Assembly (NCBI GenBank): GCA_003158585.1
Contig: PMKE01000052.1
Coordinates: forward strand, 274 to 53,795
DNA from: Alphaproteobacteria bacterium
Lineage (GTDB): Bacteria; Pseudomonadota; Alphaproteobacteria; Micropepsales; Micropepsaceae
Length of the DNA: 53,522 bases
Direction: 5' to 3'
The notes beneath the pieces are model-generated. The model worked only from the letters and a program-made list of their open reading frames with translations, ran no database searches and was not told where the DNA came from. The position numbers and the translations under genes are program-made. Of the stretch, positions 6,638 to 15,930 are shown in pieces. The first letter of the stretch is position 1. The number at the start of each line of letters is the position of its first letter.

Positions 6638-8042
6638 TGCGCCTCAGATCCCGGTTGTACCGGCGGGCCAACGCACTGATTTGTTCCTGGAAGAGCTGCT
6701 GCTCGATCTGGTCGCGCGTCGGCATGCTCCAGGGCACGAGCTTCACCACCGCCTTGTCGCAGCGCACGAAGATCTCGATACCGGCAGCCGACAAGAACGG
6801 CGCGGCCGTGCCGCCGGACTCGGTCTTGCCGAGCACCGCGCGCGTTTCCTGGTTCAGGTCGGCAAGCCGCGTCATGCCCAGCGCGAAATACTGGGCGCCC
6901 TTCATATTCTCGGGGATTTTGGAGGCGAATTCGCAGCTCGTTACTGCGCTGCGAATCTGTTGCGCAACGATCATGACTTTGTCGACGAACTCCTTGGTCG
7001 GCTTCGGCCCCAGCGGCAGCAGGATGCGGCCGAGCGGCAGGCTGTCCGGCAGCGTGGTTTCGGACGGCTTGGTTTCCACGATCTGCGCGTTGGACGGTTC
7101 GAAGCGCTGGCGCAGCATGAGGATGTAATAACCGCCGGTCGAACGGATAGGCGGCGACAAGTCGCCCGTCTTCATGTTCAGCAGCGCATTGTTGAGTTCG
7201 GGCGCAAGCTGGCCGTCATAGACCACCCCGATCTCGCCGCCTTCGGCCGCCGTCGGGCTCTGACTGAACTGGCGGGCAACCGCCGGGAAGGAAGCGCCCG
7301 CCTTAAGCTGGGTTTCGAGGCTCTCCGCGTCCTTGCGGACCTTGTCGTCCAGATCGGGGTTGTCCACCGGCAGAAAAATTTCGTAGACGACGAAGTGCGC
7401 CTTGTTGGCGCCTTCCTTGATACGCGCCATTTCGGCGTCCACGGTTTCCGGCGCGATGTTGACGCGTCCCGCATAATGCTCCTGCACTGCCTTCTGCCAG
7501 AGGATCTGCGAGGCCAGCTGCGCTCGGAAGGTGGCTATCACGACATGACCTTTCCTCAGCACTTCCTTGAGTTGGTCCAGGGTCATGTGGTTTTCATCCA
7601 GGATGTTCTGGATGGCTTTGTCGACTTCCACCGATGAGACGGTGATGTCGTTTTTCGCCGCCTCCTGGCGCTGAAGGAGTTCGGTTTCGAGCTGCTCCAG
7701 GACCTGGTCGTGGACTTTTTTCTCCATCTCCGGCGTCCGCGGGATGTTGGAGGTGCTCATCACCAGCGCCATGCGCTGGCGCAGCTCGTAGCTCGTGATG
7801 GGAAGATCGTTGACGAGGGCGACGATGCCGTTCTCGTTGTGGGGCTTGGTGTCTACGGGTGCGGCGGCGGCCGGTGCCGTCGCGGGGGCCGTCGGCGCAA
7901 CGGCGGTTGCCGCGCTTGCGGGCGCGGGCGACACCACCGCTTCGCGTTGCTGATCTGCCGGGGGCGCGGCAAAACCGGACGGAAGTGCCGCCAGCGCGAA
8001 CGCCGTCGCGATACCAGCGAGGATACGGCTTCTAGGCAGCAT
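6615..8042 (-). CDS. surA: Periplasmic chaperone / peptidyl-prolyl isomerase SurA
   Basis: SurA escorts unfolded outer-membrane proteins, including LptD encoded next to it, across the periplasm. The 475-residue product has a signal peptide (residues 1-26, core AGIATAFALAALP), a linker rich in Ala/Pro, the SurA N domain starting VALVNDLPITSYELRQR, a parvulin domain (about 215-325) and a degenerate second parvulin region with a C-terminal helix. ATG 8042 is chosen over TTG 8054 because the signal peptide begins there. It is 69 bp from the lptD stop and overlaps pdxA, so it belongs to the same operon. Confidence 0.94.
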   Translation of the reverse strand: MLPRSRILAGIATAFALAALPSGFAAPPADQQREAVVSPAPASAATAVAPTAPATAPAAAAPVDTKPHNENGIVALVNDLPITSYELRQRMALVMSTSNIPRTPEMEKKVHDQVLEQLETELLQRQEAAKNDITVSSVEVDKAIQNILDENHMTLDQLKEVLRKGHVVIATFRAQLASQILWQKAVQEHYAGRVNIAPETVDAEMARIKEGANKAHFVVYEIFLPVDNPDLDDKVRKDAESLETQLKAGASFPAVARQFSQSPTAAEGGEIGVVYDGQLAPELNNALLNMKTGDLSPPIRSTGGYYILMLRQRFEPSNAQIVETKPSETTLPDSLPLGRILLPLGPKPTKEFVDKVMIVAQQIRSAVTSCEFASKIPENMKGAQYFALGMTRLADLNQETRAVLGKTESGGTAAPFLSAAGIEIFVRCDKAVVKLVPWSMPTRDQIEQQLFQEQISALARRYNRDLRRNADIEVR

Positions 8043-8111
8043 CACAAATCCCAACCATATTCCCCCGCAGCCTCTAACCGGCGGCGCAGAATAAGCAATT
8101 TCCGATTACGT

Positions 8112-10316
8112 TCAAGGATGGCCGTAGGAGAATACGTCCTCCGGGAACAGGCTGAAAGGCAGGATCGGCTCATCCGTGGTCTTTAGCTTAACCCGCAGGA
8201 CGATCGACGTGGAGGGCGGCAGGTCGCGGTCAGTGGTATATTTCCTGCGGTATGCCACGGAAACGCCGAGACACTCATCCTCGTAGCCGATGCCGAACTC
8301 GTTATCGAGCGTCTGCTCTGCCTTCAAATCGCGACGGATGGCCGCAAAGGCCTGCCAATTCCTGTAGAAGTTAACATCCAGCTGTGCGTTGACTTCCTCG
8401 CGTGCGCATTCAGCCGGAATGGGGCAATTCGGCAAGCCCAGTGTGGGGGCCAGCCAGACATAGCTGATCCGGGTGCTGGAACGGCCGTAGACGCCGGTGA
8501 TGTACACCTCATTCCGGCGAAGATTACCGGTTTGTTCATCTATGTCGATGCGGTTCGTCAGGTCCACATAAGGCGGGAACTTGATACTGAAACGGCCGAC
8601 GACATCAGACTTGGCGCCGGTCAGGCCCGAACCTTCCGTAAACACGGGGTCGGCCTTGAGCCGGAAGGTCTGGCCTACCAGCGCCTCGATGTATCCCGAG
8701 GAGAACCGCGACTCCGCACGCAGGCCGAAATTGGCGCGCGGCCCGCTTTCCGCCAGATCGTAGCCTGGGACCTGATCGAAACTGAAGATGTTGTTGTCCC
8801 CGATTTCGATGTTCAGGCTGTCTTCGTTGGGAATGTTGTTCGGGTTGCCGCCATAGGGCTGCGCGATGAGCTGTACGATCGGTTCGAGAACGATCGACTT
8901 CCCGTATTTGTCGTTGGCGATGAACGGCCAGCGCCAATCGAGCGCGGCGTATGGCAGGCCGCGGGCGATGAAATGGCCGTCGGACGGCAGCGGCACCGGC
9001 GTGTCGGTGTGGTAGAGGTCGCCGCGTGCATCCAGTTGCAGTGTCCACAACTGACCATTGCCGGTCACCAGCGGGTACCTCCAGCGCGCCTCGGCGGTCA
9101 TCCTCTGGTCGCTTGCACCCATATCGCGCGTCAGCGCCACGCTGTTGAAATCGAAACGGAACTGGCCGCCGGCCCATTTCCGGATCGGAATATAGGTATA
9201 CTCCACCAGCGGCAGCGCGATCGGAAATGTCCTGTTGTTGTCGGTGGCGCGCAGCCCCTGGAAGAAAAATCCCGAGATCATGAAGCGGCTGCGGCCCTGT
9301 TCCCCGACGAAGAAAATGTCGTTTACCAACCGGTCGAGTTGCGAGATATCGTAGCGCTTCAGGTACGTGTCGTTCGACGTGATCTGGACGTCGTATCCGA
9401 ACCGCCATCTGGACGAAACCGACACCCGGCCCGATCCGAACAGATGCGAATAGACCTGGGATTGCTCGCCACTCAGTCCGCCGTTCGGATTATATGCCGC
9501 GCTGCTCTGGACCCACATGCCGCCGTTGTTCCAACGCTCGCGGTACTCGCCGAGGACGAGGTCTCCGCCTCGTGTCGTTAAGATCGGTTCGAACGTGGCG
9601 TCCTGGGACTTGGAGATCGACAAGTAGTAGGGCAGGCGTACGAAGTAGCCGTTCGAACTCGATGAGCCGATGTCGGGTGTCAGCAGCCCGCTGGCATAAT
9701 GCACCGTGGGATCGGGTTCGGAAAAATAAGGCGTGTAGATGACGGGCACTCCGAAAAATGCAATGGCCGCGTCAGTGAATTTGATCTTGTGCTGTTCCTG
9801 GTCGTGGACGACCCGGAATGCTCTGATCTGCCAGACGGGGGTGCGCTCGCCCGGCTTGTTGCAGATGCGGCAGGGAGTATAGGCGACGTGGCGCGCTTCG
9901 GTGAAGCGTCCTCCGGTGCGGCTTGCGCTCGCCGCGACCAGTCTGCCGTGCTTGCCGAGCAGGGCGCCGAAACCGGTAAGCGCGCCGTCGCGCATCTTCT
10001 CAGTCAGGGTGACATGTTCGGCAAAGGCAACGTTGCCGTTCTCTTCCATAAGGCTCACATGGCCGTCGGCCGTGACCACATCCGTGTCCTGGTTGTAGGA
10101 AACCGAGTCCGCAATGAGAATGCGGCGATCGTAGTCGATCTCGACATGACCGCTCGCCGTGATGACATGCGTGGCGGAGTCGTAGACGGCCTCGTCCGCC
10201 TGAAGCAGCATCTGCTTGTCTTTGTCCTCCGGCGCGGTAGCCGGAGCCGCCGAGGCAAAAGCGAGCGGCACCGCAAGGGCGCAGCCGAGAAGCAGTTGAT
10301 TTTTTACCCTTCTCAT
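8112..10316 (-). CDS. lptD: LPS-assembly protein LptD
   Basis: An outer-membrane beta-barrel that inserts lipopolysaccharide into the outer leaflet together with LptE. The 734-residue protein has a signal peptide, an OstA-type periplasmic jellyroll at about 35-150 (repeated EADEAVYDSATH / GHVEIDYD-like strands), then a barrel of alternating aromatic strands to the C-terminus. Cysteines occur as TPCRIC near residue 160 and in the C-terminal third, so disulfide control is possible though not in the E. coli pattern. Its start overlaps the lptG stop by ATGA, placing all membrane parts of the export bridge in one operon. Confidence 0.95.
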   Translation of the reverse strand: MRRVKNQLLLGCALAVPLAFASAAPATAPEDKDKQMLLQADEAVYDSATHVITASGHVEIDYDRRILIADSVSYNQDTDVVTADGHVSLMEENGNVAFAEHVTLTEKMRDGALTGFGALLGKHGRLVAASASRTGGRFTEARHVAYTPCRICNKPGERTPVWQIRAFRVVHDQEQHKIKFTDAAIAFFGVPVIYTPYFSEPDPTVHYASGLLTPDIGSSSSNGYFVRLPYYLSISKSQDATFEPILTTRGGDLVLGEYRERWNNGGMWVQSSAAYNPNGGLSGEQSQVYSHLFGSGRVSVSSRWRFGYDVQITSNDTYLKRYDISQLDRLVNDIFFVGEQGRSRFMISGFFFQGLRATDNNRTFPIALPLVEYTYIPIRKWAGGQFRFDFNSVALTRDMGASDQRMTAEARWRYPLVTGNGQLWTLQLDARGDLYHTDTPVPLPSDGHFIARGLPYAALDWRWPFIANDKYGKSIVLEPIVQLIAQPYGGNPNNIPNEDSLNIEIGDNNIFSFDQVPGYDLAESGPRANFGLRAESRFSSGYIEALVGQTFRLKADPVFTEGSGLTGAKSDVVGRFSIKFPPYVDLTNRIDIDEQTGNLRRNEVYITGVYGRSSTRISYVWLAPTLGLPNCPIPAECAREEVNAQLDVNFYRNWQAFAAIRRDLKAEQTLDNEFGIGYEDECLGVSVAYRRKYTTDRDLPPSTSIVLRVKLKTTDEPILPFSLFPEDVFSYGHP

Positions 10317-11404
10317 CCGTCCTCCTGATGGAAGACGAGTGTCATGCCGATCAGTATCGCGGCTGCCGCAGGTGCGGTAGCTGCCAGCCAGGGCGGGAGT
10401 ATAGCCGATTGCCCGAGGGCGCGCGTCAGATCGGTGAAGAAATAGACGCCGAAGCCGGATAGCGCGCTGATCAGCACCACGCGGCCGATCCCACCGGCGC
10501 GCGCCAACTTGAGCGAGAAACTAGCGGCCATGAACACCATCGCGGCGAGCAGCACGGGCAGGGTCAGCAGCGAGTAGAAGTACAGCCTATAACGCACGGC
10601 GGAAAAGCCCGCATTTTCCGCGGCGTTTATAAAATGCGGCAACGTCCAGAACGACAGCGTGTCGGGTGGCGCGAAACTCTCCTGGATTTGCGCCGGGGTT
10701 AACGTGGTTTTGCTTTCATATTGGTCATGGTGTTCGACCCGGCCGTCAACCCCGCTGACCCAGGCGTTGTTGAGGAGCCATGCGCCCGGAGTGAGCTGCG
10801 CGCTTTTGGCATCGATGCGACCCACGATGTGATCGTGTTGGCCGTAGAGAAACACGATCACGTCGTCCAGATGAACGCCTTGGTCCGCGACCGTCAAGGC
10901 GTGGATGACGGACTGCGCATTTTCGTCGCCCTGCCTCAACCACAAGCCGTTGGCGGAGACCGAAAGCTGCGAGGCCTGCCCCTTGATGTATTTGGCTTCC
11001 AGCGCCGAGAACTGGTTCAACATGCGCGAGGAAACGGGCGTGACGCCCAGCATCACGAACAAGCCCAGGGCAACGGCGACCGTCAGCGGCGGCAGGAGAA
11101 AGTCCCAGGCGGACACGCCGGCGGCGCGTGTCGCCACGAGTTCCTGGCTGCGCGACAGCCGTACGAAACAATAGACGCCTCCCAAAAGGACTGCGAAGGG
11201 CAATAGCTTTTGCCCGAGATCGGGTAACTGCAGCAGCGCCATGCCGACGATCACGCCGCTCGCAACCCCGCGGCCCGAGGTCCGGTCGATGATGTTTACG
11301 ACGTCGATCGAGAAGGCGAGCAGTAGGAAAGCACCGTAGATCATGCCCACGCCAAGCAGGAATTGGCGCGCCAGATAGCGGTAAAGCGTCCATGACCAGC
11401 TCAT
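10313..11404 (-). CDS. lptG: LPS export ABC transporter permease LptG
   Basis: An inner-membrane permease that with LptF and the ATPase LptB extracts lipopolysaccharide from the membrane. The 363-residue protein has the YjgP/YjgQ layout: three N-terminal helices (starting TLYRYLARQFLLG), a periplasmic beta-jellyroll (about 110-260), and three C-terminal helices. The open frame extends 270 bp upstream, but those codons lie inside lptF and look like shadow sequence; ATG 11404 forms an ATGA overlap with the lptF stop. Confidence 0.94.
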   Translation of the reverse strand: MSWSWTLYRYLARQFLLGVGMIYGAFLLLAFSIDVVNIIDRTSGRGVASGVIVGMALLQLPDLGQKLLPFAVLLGGVYCFVRLSRSQELVATRAAGVSAWDFLLPPLTVAVALGLFVMLGVTPVSSRMLNQFSALEAKYIKGQASQLSVSANGLWLRQGDENAQSVIHALTVADQGVHLDDVIVFLYGQHDHIVGRIDAKSAQLTPGAWLLNNAWVSGVDGRVEHHDQYESKTTLTPAQIQESFAPPDTLSFWTLPHFINAAENAGFSAVRYRLYFYSLLTLPVLLAAMVFMAASFSLKLARAGGIGRVVLISALSGFGVYFFTDLTRALGQSAILPPWLAATAPAAAAILIGMTLVFHQEDG

Positions 11405-12525
11405 GCAGCCGCCTCCGCCGAGACGTCCGCAACCGCCGGCTTGGGATGGCCGCCGGTGAGTACAAAGACGGCGGCGACGATACCGATCAGGGGGAGAAGG
11501 TAGAAGAGCACGCAATAAGCGGGATCGTTCACCGCCAATCCCTGGACACCGTAGCCCGCAATACGCAGCCCCGTGGCGGCGAAGCAGGCAAACGTCATGC
11601 GCAGCAGATGTGCGCCCCGGCCGCGGCGCCCGCGTATGACGGCGGCAAGGGCAATCAGGGCGAACGCGATGCAATAGAGCGGCTGCGAAATCCGGTTGTT
11701 GGCCTCGGCGAAGTAGGCGTTGCGGATGCGCGGCTTGAGGCGGGGGTCCGGCGAAAGCAGTTCTCCGAGATAGCGCTCGTTGGTGGCGCGCTCCGAAACG
11801 GGAGCAGGGCTGGAGAACTGGTCGAGATCGAAGACGTACCGGTCGAATTTGAGCACCGAGAGGCGCGCGCCGCCTTTGGAACTCTGCTCGATAGTGCCGT
11901 CGACCATGATAAGGCGCGCGCCGGCTGGCGTTTGAACGATCCGTCCGCTTTCGGCAAGATAGGTAATGGGAAATTTCGGAGTGCGGTTGTCGTGGACGAG
12001 GGCGCCGTGGATGCCGCCGTCGTTGTCGATTTCGCGGATGAAGACGGTAAGCCCCTTGGCGGGCGTGTTGAAAGCGCCTTCATTGAGCAGGGCGGTTCCG
12101 ATATTGGCGCGGATGTCCACCACCTTCTCGTTCATGGCACGCTGGCCCGCCGGCATCAGGTAGAGACCGCAGACATAGGTCAATACCATAACAATCGCCG
12201 CCCCGATCAGCGTGGGCACCGCAAGCTGGCTGCGGCTGAACCCGGCCGAGGCCATCACAACCAGCTCGCTGTCGGTATTGAGCTTCGAGAGCGCATAAAG
12301 TGTCCCGAAGAAATAGGCGAGGGGCAAGATGATGACGAGCAGGCTGGGCAGGATCAGCATCGTCAAGTAGGCGAAGGTGACCGCAGACTGACCGCGGTTG
12401 ATGATGAGGTCGAGCAGCCGCAGCGACTGGGTCAGCCAGATGACGCAGGTCATCAGGAACGCAAAAAGCGCGACGGGCCCCATCATCTGCTTGAGGAGGT
12501 AGAACGACAGCCGCGGCATCTGCAT
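11401..12525 (-). CDS. lptF: LPS export ABC transporter permease LptF
   Basis: The partner permease of LptG. The 374-residue product begins LSFYLLKQMMGPVALF, shows the conserved LPSLLVIILPLAYFFGTLYAL helices, a periplasmic jellyroll at about 125-275, and three C-terminal helices, and ends in a short Ala-rich tail. It is the first gene of the minus-strand envelope operon and is divergent from pepA, with 118 bp between the start codons. Confidence 0.93.
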   Translation of the reverse strand: MQMPRLSFYLLKQMMGPVALFAFLMTCVIWLTQSLRLLDLIINRGQSAVTFAYLTMLILPSLLVIILPLAYFFGTLYALSKLNTDSELVVMASAGFSRSQLAVPTLIGAAIVMVLTYVCGLYLMPAGQRAMNEKVVDIRANIGTALLNEGAFNTPAKGLTVFIREIDNDGGIHGALVHDNRTPKFPITYLAESGRIVQTPAGARLIMVDGTIEQSSKGGARLSVLKFDRYVFDLDQFSSPAPVSERATNERYLGELLSPDPRLKPRIRNAYFAEANNRISQPLYCIAFALIALAAVIRGRRGRGAHLLRMTFACFAATGLRIAGYGVQGLAVNDPAYCVLFYLLPLIGIVAAVFVLTGGHPKPAVADVSAEAAA

Positions 12526-12548
12526 TCCCGCTACGCCCGATGGCGCCT

Positions 12549-12576
12549 TTGCCCCCGGGACGATTCGACCTAAACT
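12549..12576 (+). promoter_or_regulatory. Putative pepA promoter
   Basis: TTGCCC (12549-12554), a 16-bp spacer and TAAACT (12571-12576) lie in the gap between the divergent lptF and pepA genes, about 70 bp before the pepA start. The match is moderate. Confidence 0.35.
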
Positions 12577-12643
12577 AGCACCCCCTTCTTTAGCATTCCC
12601 AACGGGCTACCGCGCAACTTGGCTCGAAAACTGGAGAAAACCG

Positions 12644-14143
12644 ATGCAGTTCAACTTTGCCGCAGTCACTGCGGTCAATTCCGGCGCCTGGGTCGTGGGT
12701 GCGGTCGAAGGAACGGGATTGCTGCCGGCCGCGGCCAAGGCGGACAAGCTGTCGGGCGGGGCCATCGCCCGCGCCATGCCCCTGTGCCAATTCACGGGCA
12801 AGAGCGGACAGGTCCTGGAGGTTTTGGCGCCGGCCGGGGTCAAGGCGTCGCGTATCATCGTCCTGGGCCTCGGCAAGCCCGAAAGGTTCGATACTGGTGC
12901 AGCGGAAGTCGCCGCGGCGACCGCGATCGGCCGGCTCAAGGGATCGGCCGAGAAAGAGATCACCTTCGAAATCGACACCCCCAAGGGAGGCAAGGTCAGA
13001 GGCGCGATCCTGGCGGCCCATCTTGCGGTGGGGACCAGGCTGAAGACCTATGCGTTCAACCAATACCGCACCAAGGACCTCTCCGAGCACGAGTCAAAGC
13101 TCGAGAAGATTACGTTTCTTACCGGCGATCCGGTTGCGGCGCGAAAGGCGTGGGGACGCTGCGAGCCCGTCGCGAACGGCGTGTTACTGGCGCGTGATCT
13201 GGTGAACGAACCGCCGAACGTGCTCTCGCCGGTCGAGTTCGCGAACCGCGTCAAGGCACTCGCCAAGACGGGTCTCAAGGTCGAAGTGCTGGGCGAAGCC
13301 CAGATGAAGAAGCTGGGCATGGGCGCGTTGCTCGGTGTCGGGCAGGGCAGCGAGCGCGAAAGCCACCTCGTCGTCATGCAATGGAACGGCGCCCGCAAGA
13401 AGACGGCGCCGCCCGTCGCCTTCGTGGGCAAGGGCGTGTGCTTCGACTCCGGCGGTCTGTCGCTCAAACCGGGCGCGAGCATGATGGGCATGAAGGGCGA
13501 CATGGGCGGCGCCGCCGCCGTGGTCGGCACGATGCGCGCATTGGCTCTGCGCAAAGCGAAAGTGAATGCGGTTGGCGTCATCGGCCTCGTCGAGAACATG
13601 CCCGACGGCAAGGCGCAGCGGCCCGACGACGTGGTGAAATCGATGTCCGGCCAGACCGTCGAAGTGCTGAACACCGACGCCGAAGGCCGTCTCGTGCTGG
13701 CGGATGCCCTATGGTACGCGCAGACGCGCTTCAAGCCGAAGTTCGTGATCGACCTGGCCACGCTGACGGGCGCGATCCTGGTGGCGCTGGGCGCCGAGTA
13801 TGCAGGCCTGTTCTCCAACGACGACAGGCTGTCGAACCGGCTGATCGAAGCGGGCAAAGCGGTGGGCGAACCGGTGTGGCGCCTGCCTCTTGGAAAGGCC
13901 TACGACAAGCTGCTGCGCTCCAAGATCGCCGACATGAAGAACATCGGCGGACAGCAGGCGGGAGCGATCACCGCGGCGCAGTTCCTCCAGCGCTTCGTGA
14001 AAGACAAGATGCCCTGGGTGCATTTGGATATCGCCGGCGTCGCCTGGCAGGACAGCGAACAGAAGCCGCTCATCCCGAGCTGGTCGACCGGCTGGGGCGT
14101 GAGGATTCTGGATCGGTTGGTGAGCGATCATTATGAGGGGTAG
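12644..14143 (+). CDS. pepA: Leucyl aminopeptidase (M17 family)
   Basis: A cytosolic two-metal hexameric aminopeptidase that removes N-terminal residues during peptide turnover; in some bacteria the same protein also acts as a DNA-binding factor. The 499-residue length is normal. The C-terminal catalytic domain carries the metal ligands in GVCFDSGGLSLKPG and MKGDMGG and the family signature NTDAEGRLVLADAL, with the later ATLTGAI motif. The N-terminal macro-like domain occupies about 1-170. GGAG lies eight bases before the ATG. Start of a plus-strand group with holC and a TPR gene. Confidence 0.96.
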   Translation: MQFNFAAVTAVNSGAWVVGAVEGTGLLPAAAKADKLSGGAIARAMPLCQFTGKSGQVLEVLAPAGVKASRIIVLGLGKPERFDTGAAEVAAATAIGRLKGSAEKEITFEIDTPKGGKVRGAILAAHLAVGTRLKTYAFNQYRTKDLSEHESKLEKITFLTGDPVAARKAWGRCEPVANGVLLARDLVNEPPNVLSPVEFANRVKALAKTGLKVEVLGEAQMKKLGMGALLGVGQGSERESHLVVMQWNGARKKTAPPVAFVGKGVCFDSGGLSLKPGASMMGMKGDMGGAAAVVGTMRALALRKAKVNAVGVIGLVENMPDGKAQRPDDVVKSMSGQTVEVLNTDAEGRLVLADALWYAQTRFKPKFVIDLATLTGAILVALGAEYAGLFSNDDRLSNRLIEAGKAVGEPVWRLPLGKAYDKLLRSKIADMKNIGGQQAGAITAAQFLQRFVKDKMPWVHLDIAGVAWQDSEQKPLIPSWSTGWGVRILDRLVSDHYEG

Positions 14144-14158
14144 AGGCATCGGCGCTTT

Positions 14159-14461
14159 ATGATGCCCAAAGATATTCCTATGGCGAAAAATTCACCACGC
14201 AAACGCTTTCGTAAATATCTGGATGCAAATCCTGATTCCAAAAGGCTGGAGAGGTGGTCGAATTGGCTCAGTTGGGGCAGCATGCCTCTTATTGCCGCGT
14301 GGATTTATTTTGACCTTGAGACATTACACCTATTTAGCATGCGGTGGATGTTTGGCATCCCGTTCGTTCTTATGGTGCCGAGTATAGTGCTTTCGACGAT
14401 CGTCATTGTTAGATTCTATCGGGCTTCGCGCGCGGAGCTTGAAAAGAAGAACGCGCGATGA
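14159..14461 (+). CDS. Small two-helix membrane protein, unknown function
   Basis: A 100-residue protein: a basic N-terminus, two hydrophobic helices (around 39-51 and 64-84, the second FGIPFVLMVPSIVLSTIVIV) and a charged tail. It sits 15 bp after pepA and overlaps holC by ATGA, so it is co-translated. Codon use is AT-richer than in both neighbours, suggesting later arrival. ATG 14180 is an alternative start. No family recognised. Confidence 0.65.
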   Translation: MMPKDIPMAKNSPRKRFRKYLDANPDSKRLERWSNWLSWGSMPLIAAWIYFDLETLHLFSMRWMFGIPFVLMVPSIVLSTIVIVRFYRASRAELEKKNAR

Positions 14462-14919
14462 CCGAGACTCTTTTCTATCACCTCGAACGGCGCAGTCTGG
14501 ACGACGCGCTGCCGCCGTTGATCGAGAAAACCCTGGAGCGCGGCTGGCGGGCGCTGATCCACGCCGACACGGCCGAGCGTGCCGATGCCATCGATACGCG
14601 ACTTTGGACCTTCAACGATGGTTTCCTGCCGCACGCCCAGCAGGGCGACGGCGATCCGGCGCGCCAGCCGGTCCTCATCACGGCGGAAGAAGGCAATCCC
14701 AACGGCGCCGACGTGCTTTTCCTCGTCGGGGGGGCTGCCGCGCCCGCCTGGAACAGCGAAGCCGCGAGGGCGTTCACGCGCATCGTCCTGATTTTCGACG
14801 GCCGCGATCCTGCCAACGTCGAAAAAGCGCGTGCCGCCTGGAAAGAGGCGAAAGCCGCAGGTCACGAGGTGACGTATTGGAAAGAAAGCCCCACCGGTAA
14901 ATGGGAGAAGCAGGGTTGA
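14458..14919 (+). CDS. holC: DNA polymerase III chi subunit
   Basis: The chi subunit links the clamp loader to single-stranded DNA-binding protein during replication. The 153-residue product has the family layout: FYHLERRSLDDALPPLIEKTLERG near the N-terminus in spirit, then RLWTFNDGFLPHA and PVLITAEEGNPNGADVLF. Proximity of pepA and holC is conserved across proteobacteria and supports the call. The start overlaps the preceding small membrane gene. Confidence 0.93.
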   Translation: MTETLFYHLERRSLDDALPPLIEKTLERGWRALIHADTAERADAIDTRLWTFNDGFLPHAQQGDGDPARQPVLITAEEGNPNGADVLFLVGGAAAPAWNSEAARAFTRIVLIFDGRDPANVEKARAAWKEAKAAGHEVTYWKESPTGKWEKQG

Positions 14920-14967
14920 TTTGCCTTTGCTCCGCTGCCTATCTGAACAAGGGGAAAGGCTAGGCAT

Positions 14968-15711
14968 ATGTTCGGGTACGGATTTGGCTATCTCCTGATT
15001 TCCCTGGCCTTTGCGTATCACTGCATACGCACCGGGCGGCCTTGGTGGTGGCTGCTGGTCATCGGCATGCTTCCGGGTATCGGCTGGGCGGCTTACGTTA
15101 TCTTCGCCGTACTTCCCGAGATGTTCGGCAGTTCTTCTGCGCGGCGTTTCGCAGACAATATCGCAAACGTTGCCGATCCAGGCCGGAGCTATCGCGAGAA
15201 ACTGCGCGATGTCGAGCGCGTCGGTTCGGCCGACGCCAAGCGCGCCCTGGCCGAAGAATGCATCAAGCGCGGCCGCTTCCAGGATGCGGTCGAACTCTAC
15301 CAGACCGCCATGAGCGGGCCGCTGGGTGAAGGCGATTCCACTCTTCTGCGCGGTATGGCACGCGCCAAGCTGCTGGCAGGCGATGGCGCGGGCTCGGTCG
15401 CCTGTTTCGAGAAGCTGAAAGTCGTAGACAAAGCCGCCTTCGATGCCGATGCCGAACTCGACTATGCACGGGCGCTGACGCTGGTCGGGCGCACGGACGA
15501 CGCCTTGCGCCAGTTCGAGCAGGTGGTGCCGCGTTATCCGGGCGAGGAGGCGCGCTGCCGCTACGCTGTGCTGCTGCAATCGATCGGGCGGCAGGAGGCG
15601 GCTCAGGCGCTGTTCCGCGAGATCGTCGATTCCGTCAAGCACGCCCCCGGCTATTACCGTAGCCGCCAGCGCGAATGGTACCGCATCGCGCGCCAGCAGG
15701 TGACGGGGTGA
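14968..15711 (+). CDS. TPR-repeat protein with N-terminal membrane helices
   Basis: A 247-residue protein with two N-terminal hydrophobic segments (about 2-17 and 26-50) separated by RTGRPWWW, followed by a soluble part of helical tetratricopeptide-like repeats (AEECIKRGRFQDAVELYQTA, then LDYARALTLVGRTDDALRQF and related units). It is probably anchored in the inner membrane with the repeats in the cytoplasm acting as a protein-binding scaffold. Partner unknown. ATG 14968 follows a purine-rich aaggggaaagg stretch. Homologues are typical of alphaproteobacteria, but no pathway is assigned. Confidence 0.8.
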   Translation: MFGYGFGYLLISLAFAYHCIRTGRPWWWLLVIGMLPGIGWAAYVIFAVLPEMFGSSSARRFADNIANVADPGRSYREKLRDVERVGSADAKRALAEECIKRGRFQDAVELYQTAMSGPLGEGDSTLLRGMARAKLLAGDGAGSVACFEKLKVVDKAAFDADAELDYARALTLVGRTDDALRQFEQVVPRYPGEEARCRYAVLLQSIGRQEAAQALFREIVDSVKHAPGYYRSRQREWYRIARQQVTG

Positions 15712-15750
15712 GGTCGGGTAGAGTTATCTCATTCTGGAAATACACAATCT

Positions 15751-15899
15751 GTCATCCCGGGCGAACGTCCTGAGCGGAGCGAAGGACGTGAGACCCGGGA
15801 CCCACCGGAGAGCGAACGCTTGTTGTGATGTGGGTCCCGGCACGCGCGTCTTTCGCCCCTCGACAAGCTCGGGGCTCAGGACGCTTGGCCGGGATGACA
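15751..15899. repeat. Dispersed palindromic pair (BIME-like), GTCATCCCGG family
   Basis: Two inverted units: the left begins GTCATCCCGG and reaches GGGACCCACCGG, the right ends CCGGGATGAC. Each unit contains its own hairpin (left: ACGTCCT with AGGACGT). It fills the gap between the convergent TPR and oxidoreductase genes and may act as a bidirectional terminator. Related copies are at 43398-43546 and 53449-53510. Confidence 0.85.
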
Positions 15900-15930
15900 G
15901 TCGGGGTGATTCAGGCAGAAAGAACCTGCC

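Noticed and set aside
11405-11674. Upstream extension of the lptG frame
   Set aside because: These codons lie within lptF and encode low-complexity Arg-rich sequence; the ATGA overlap defines the start.
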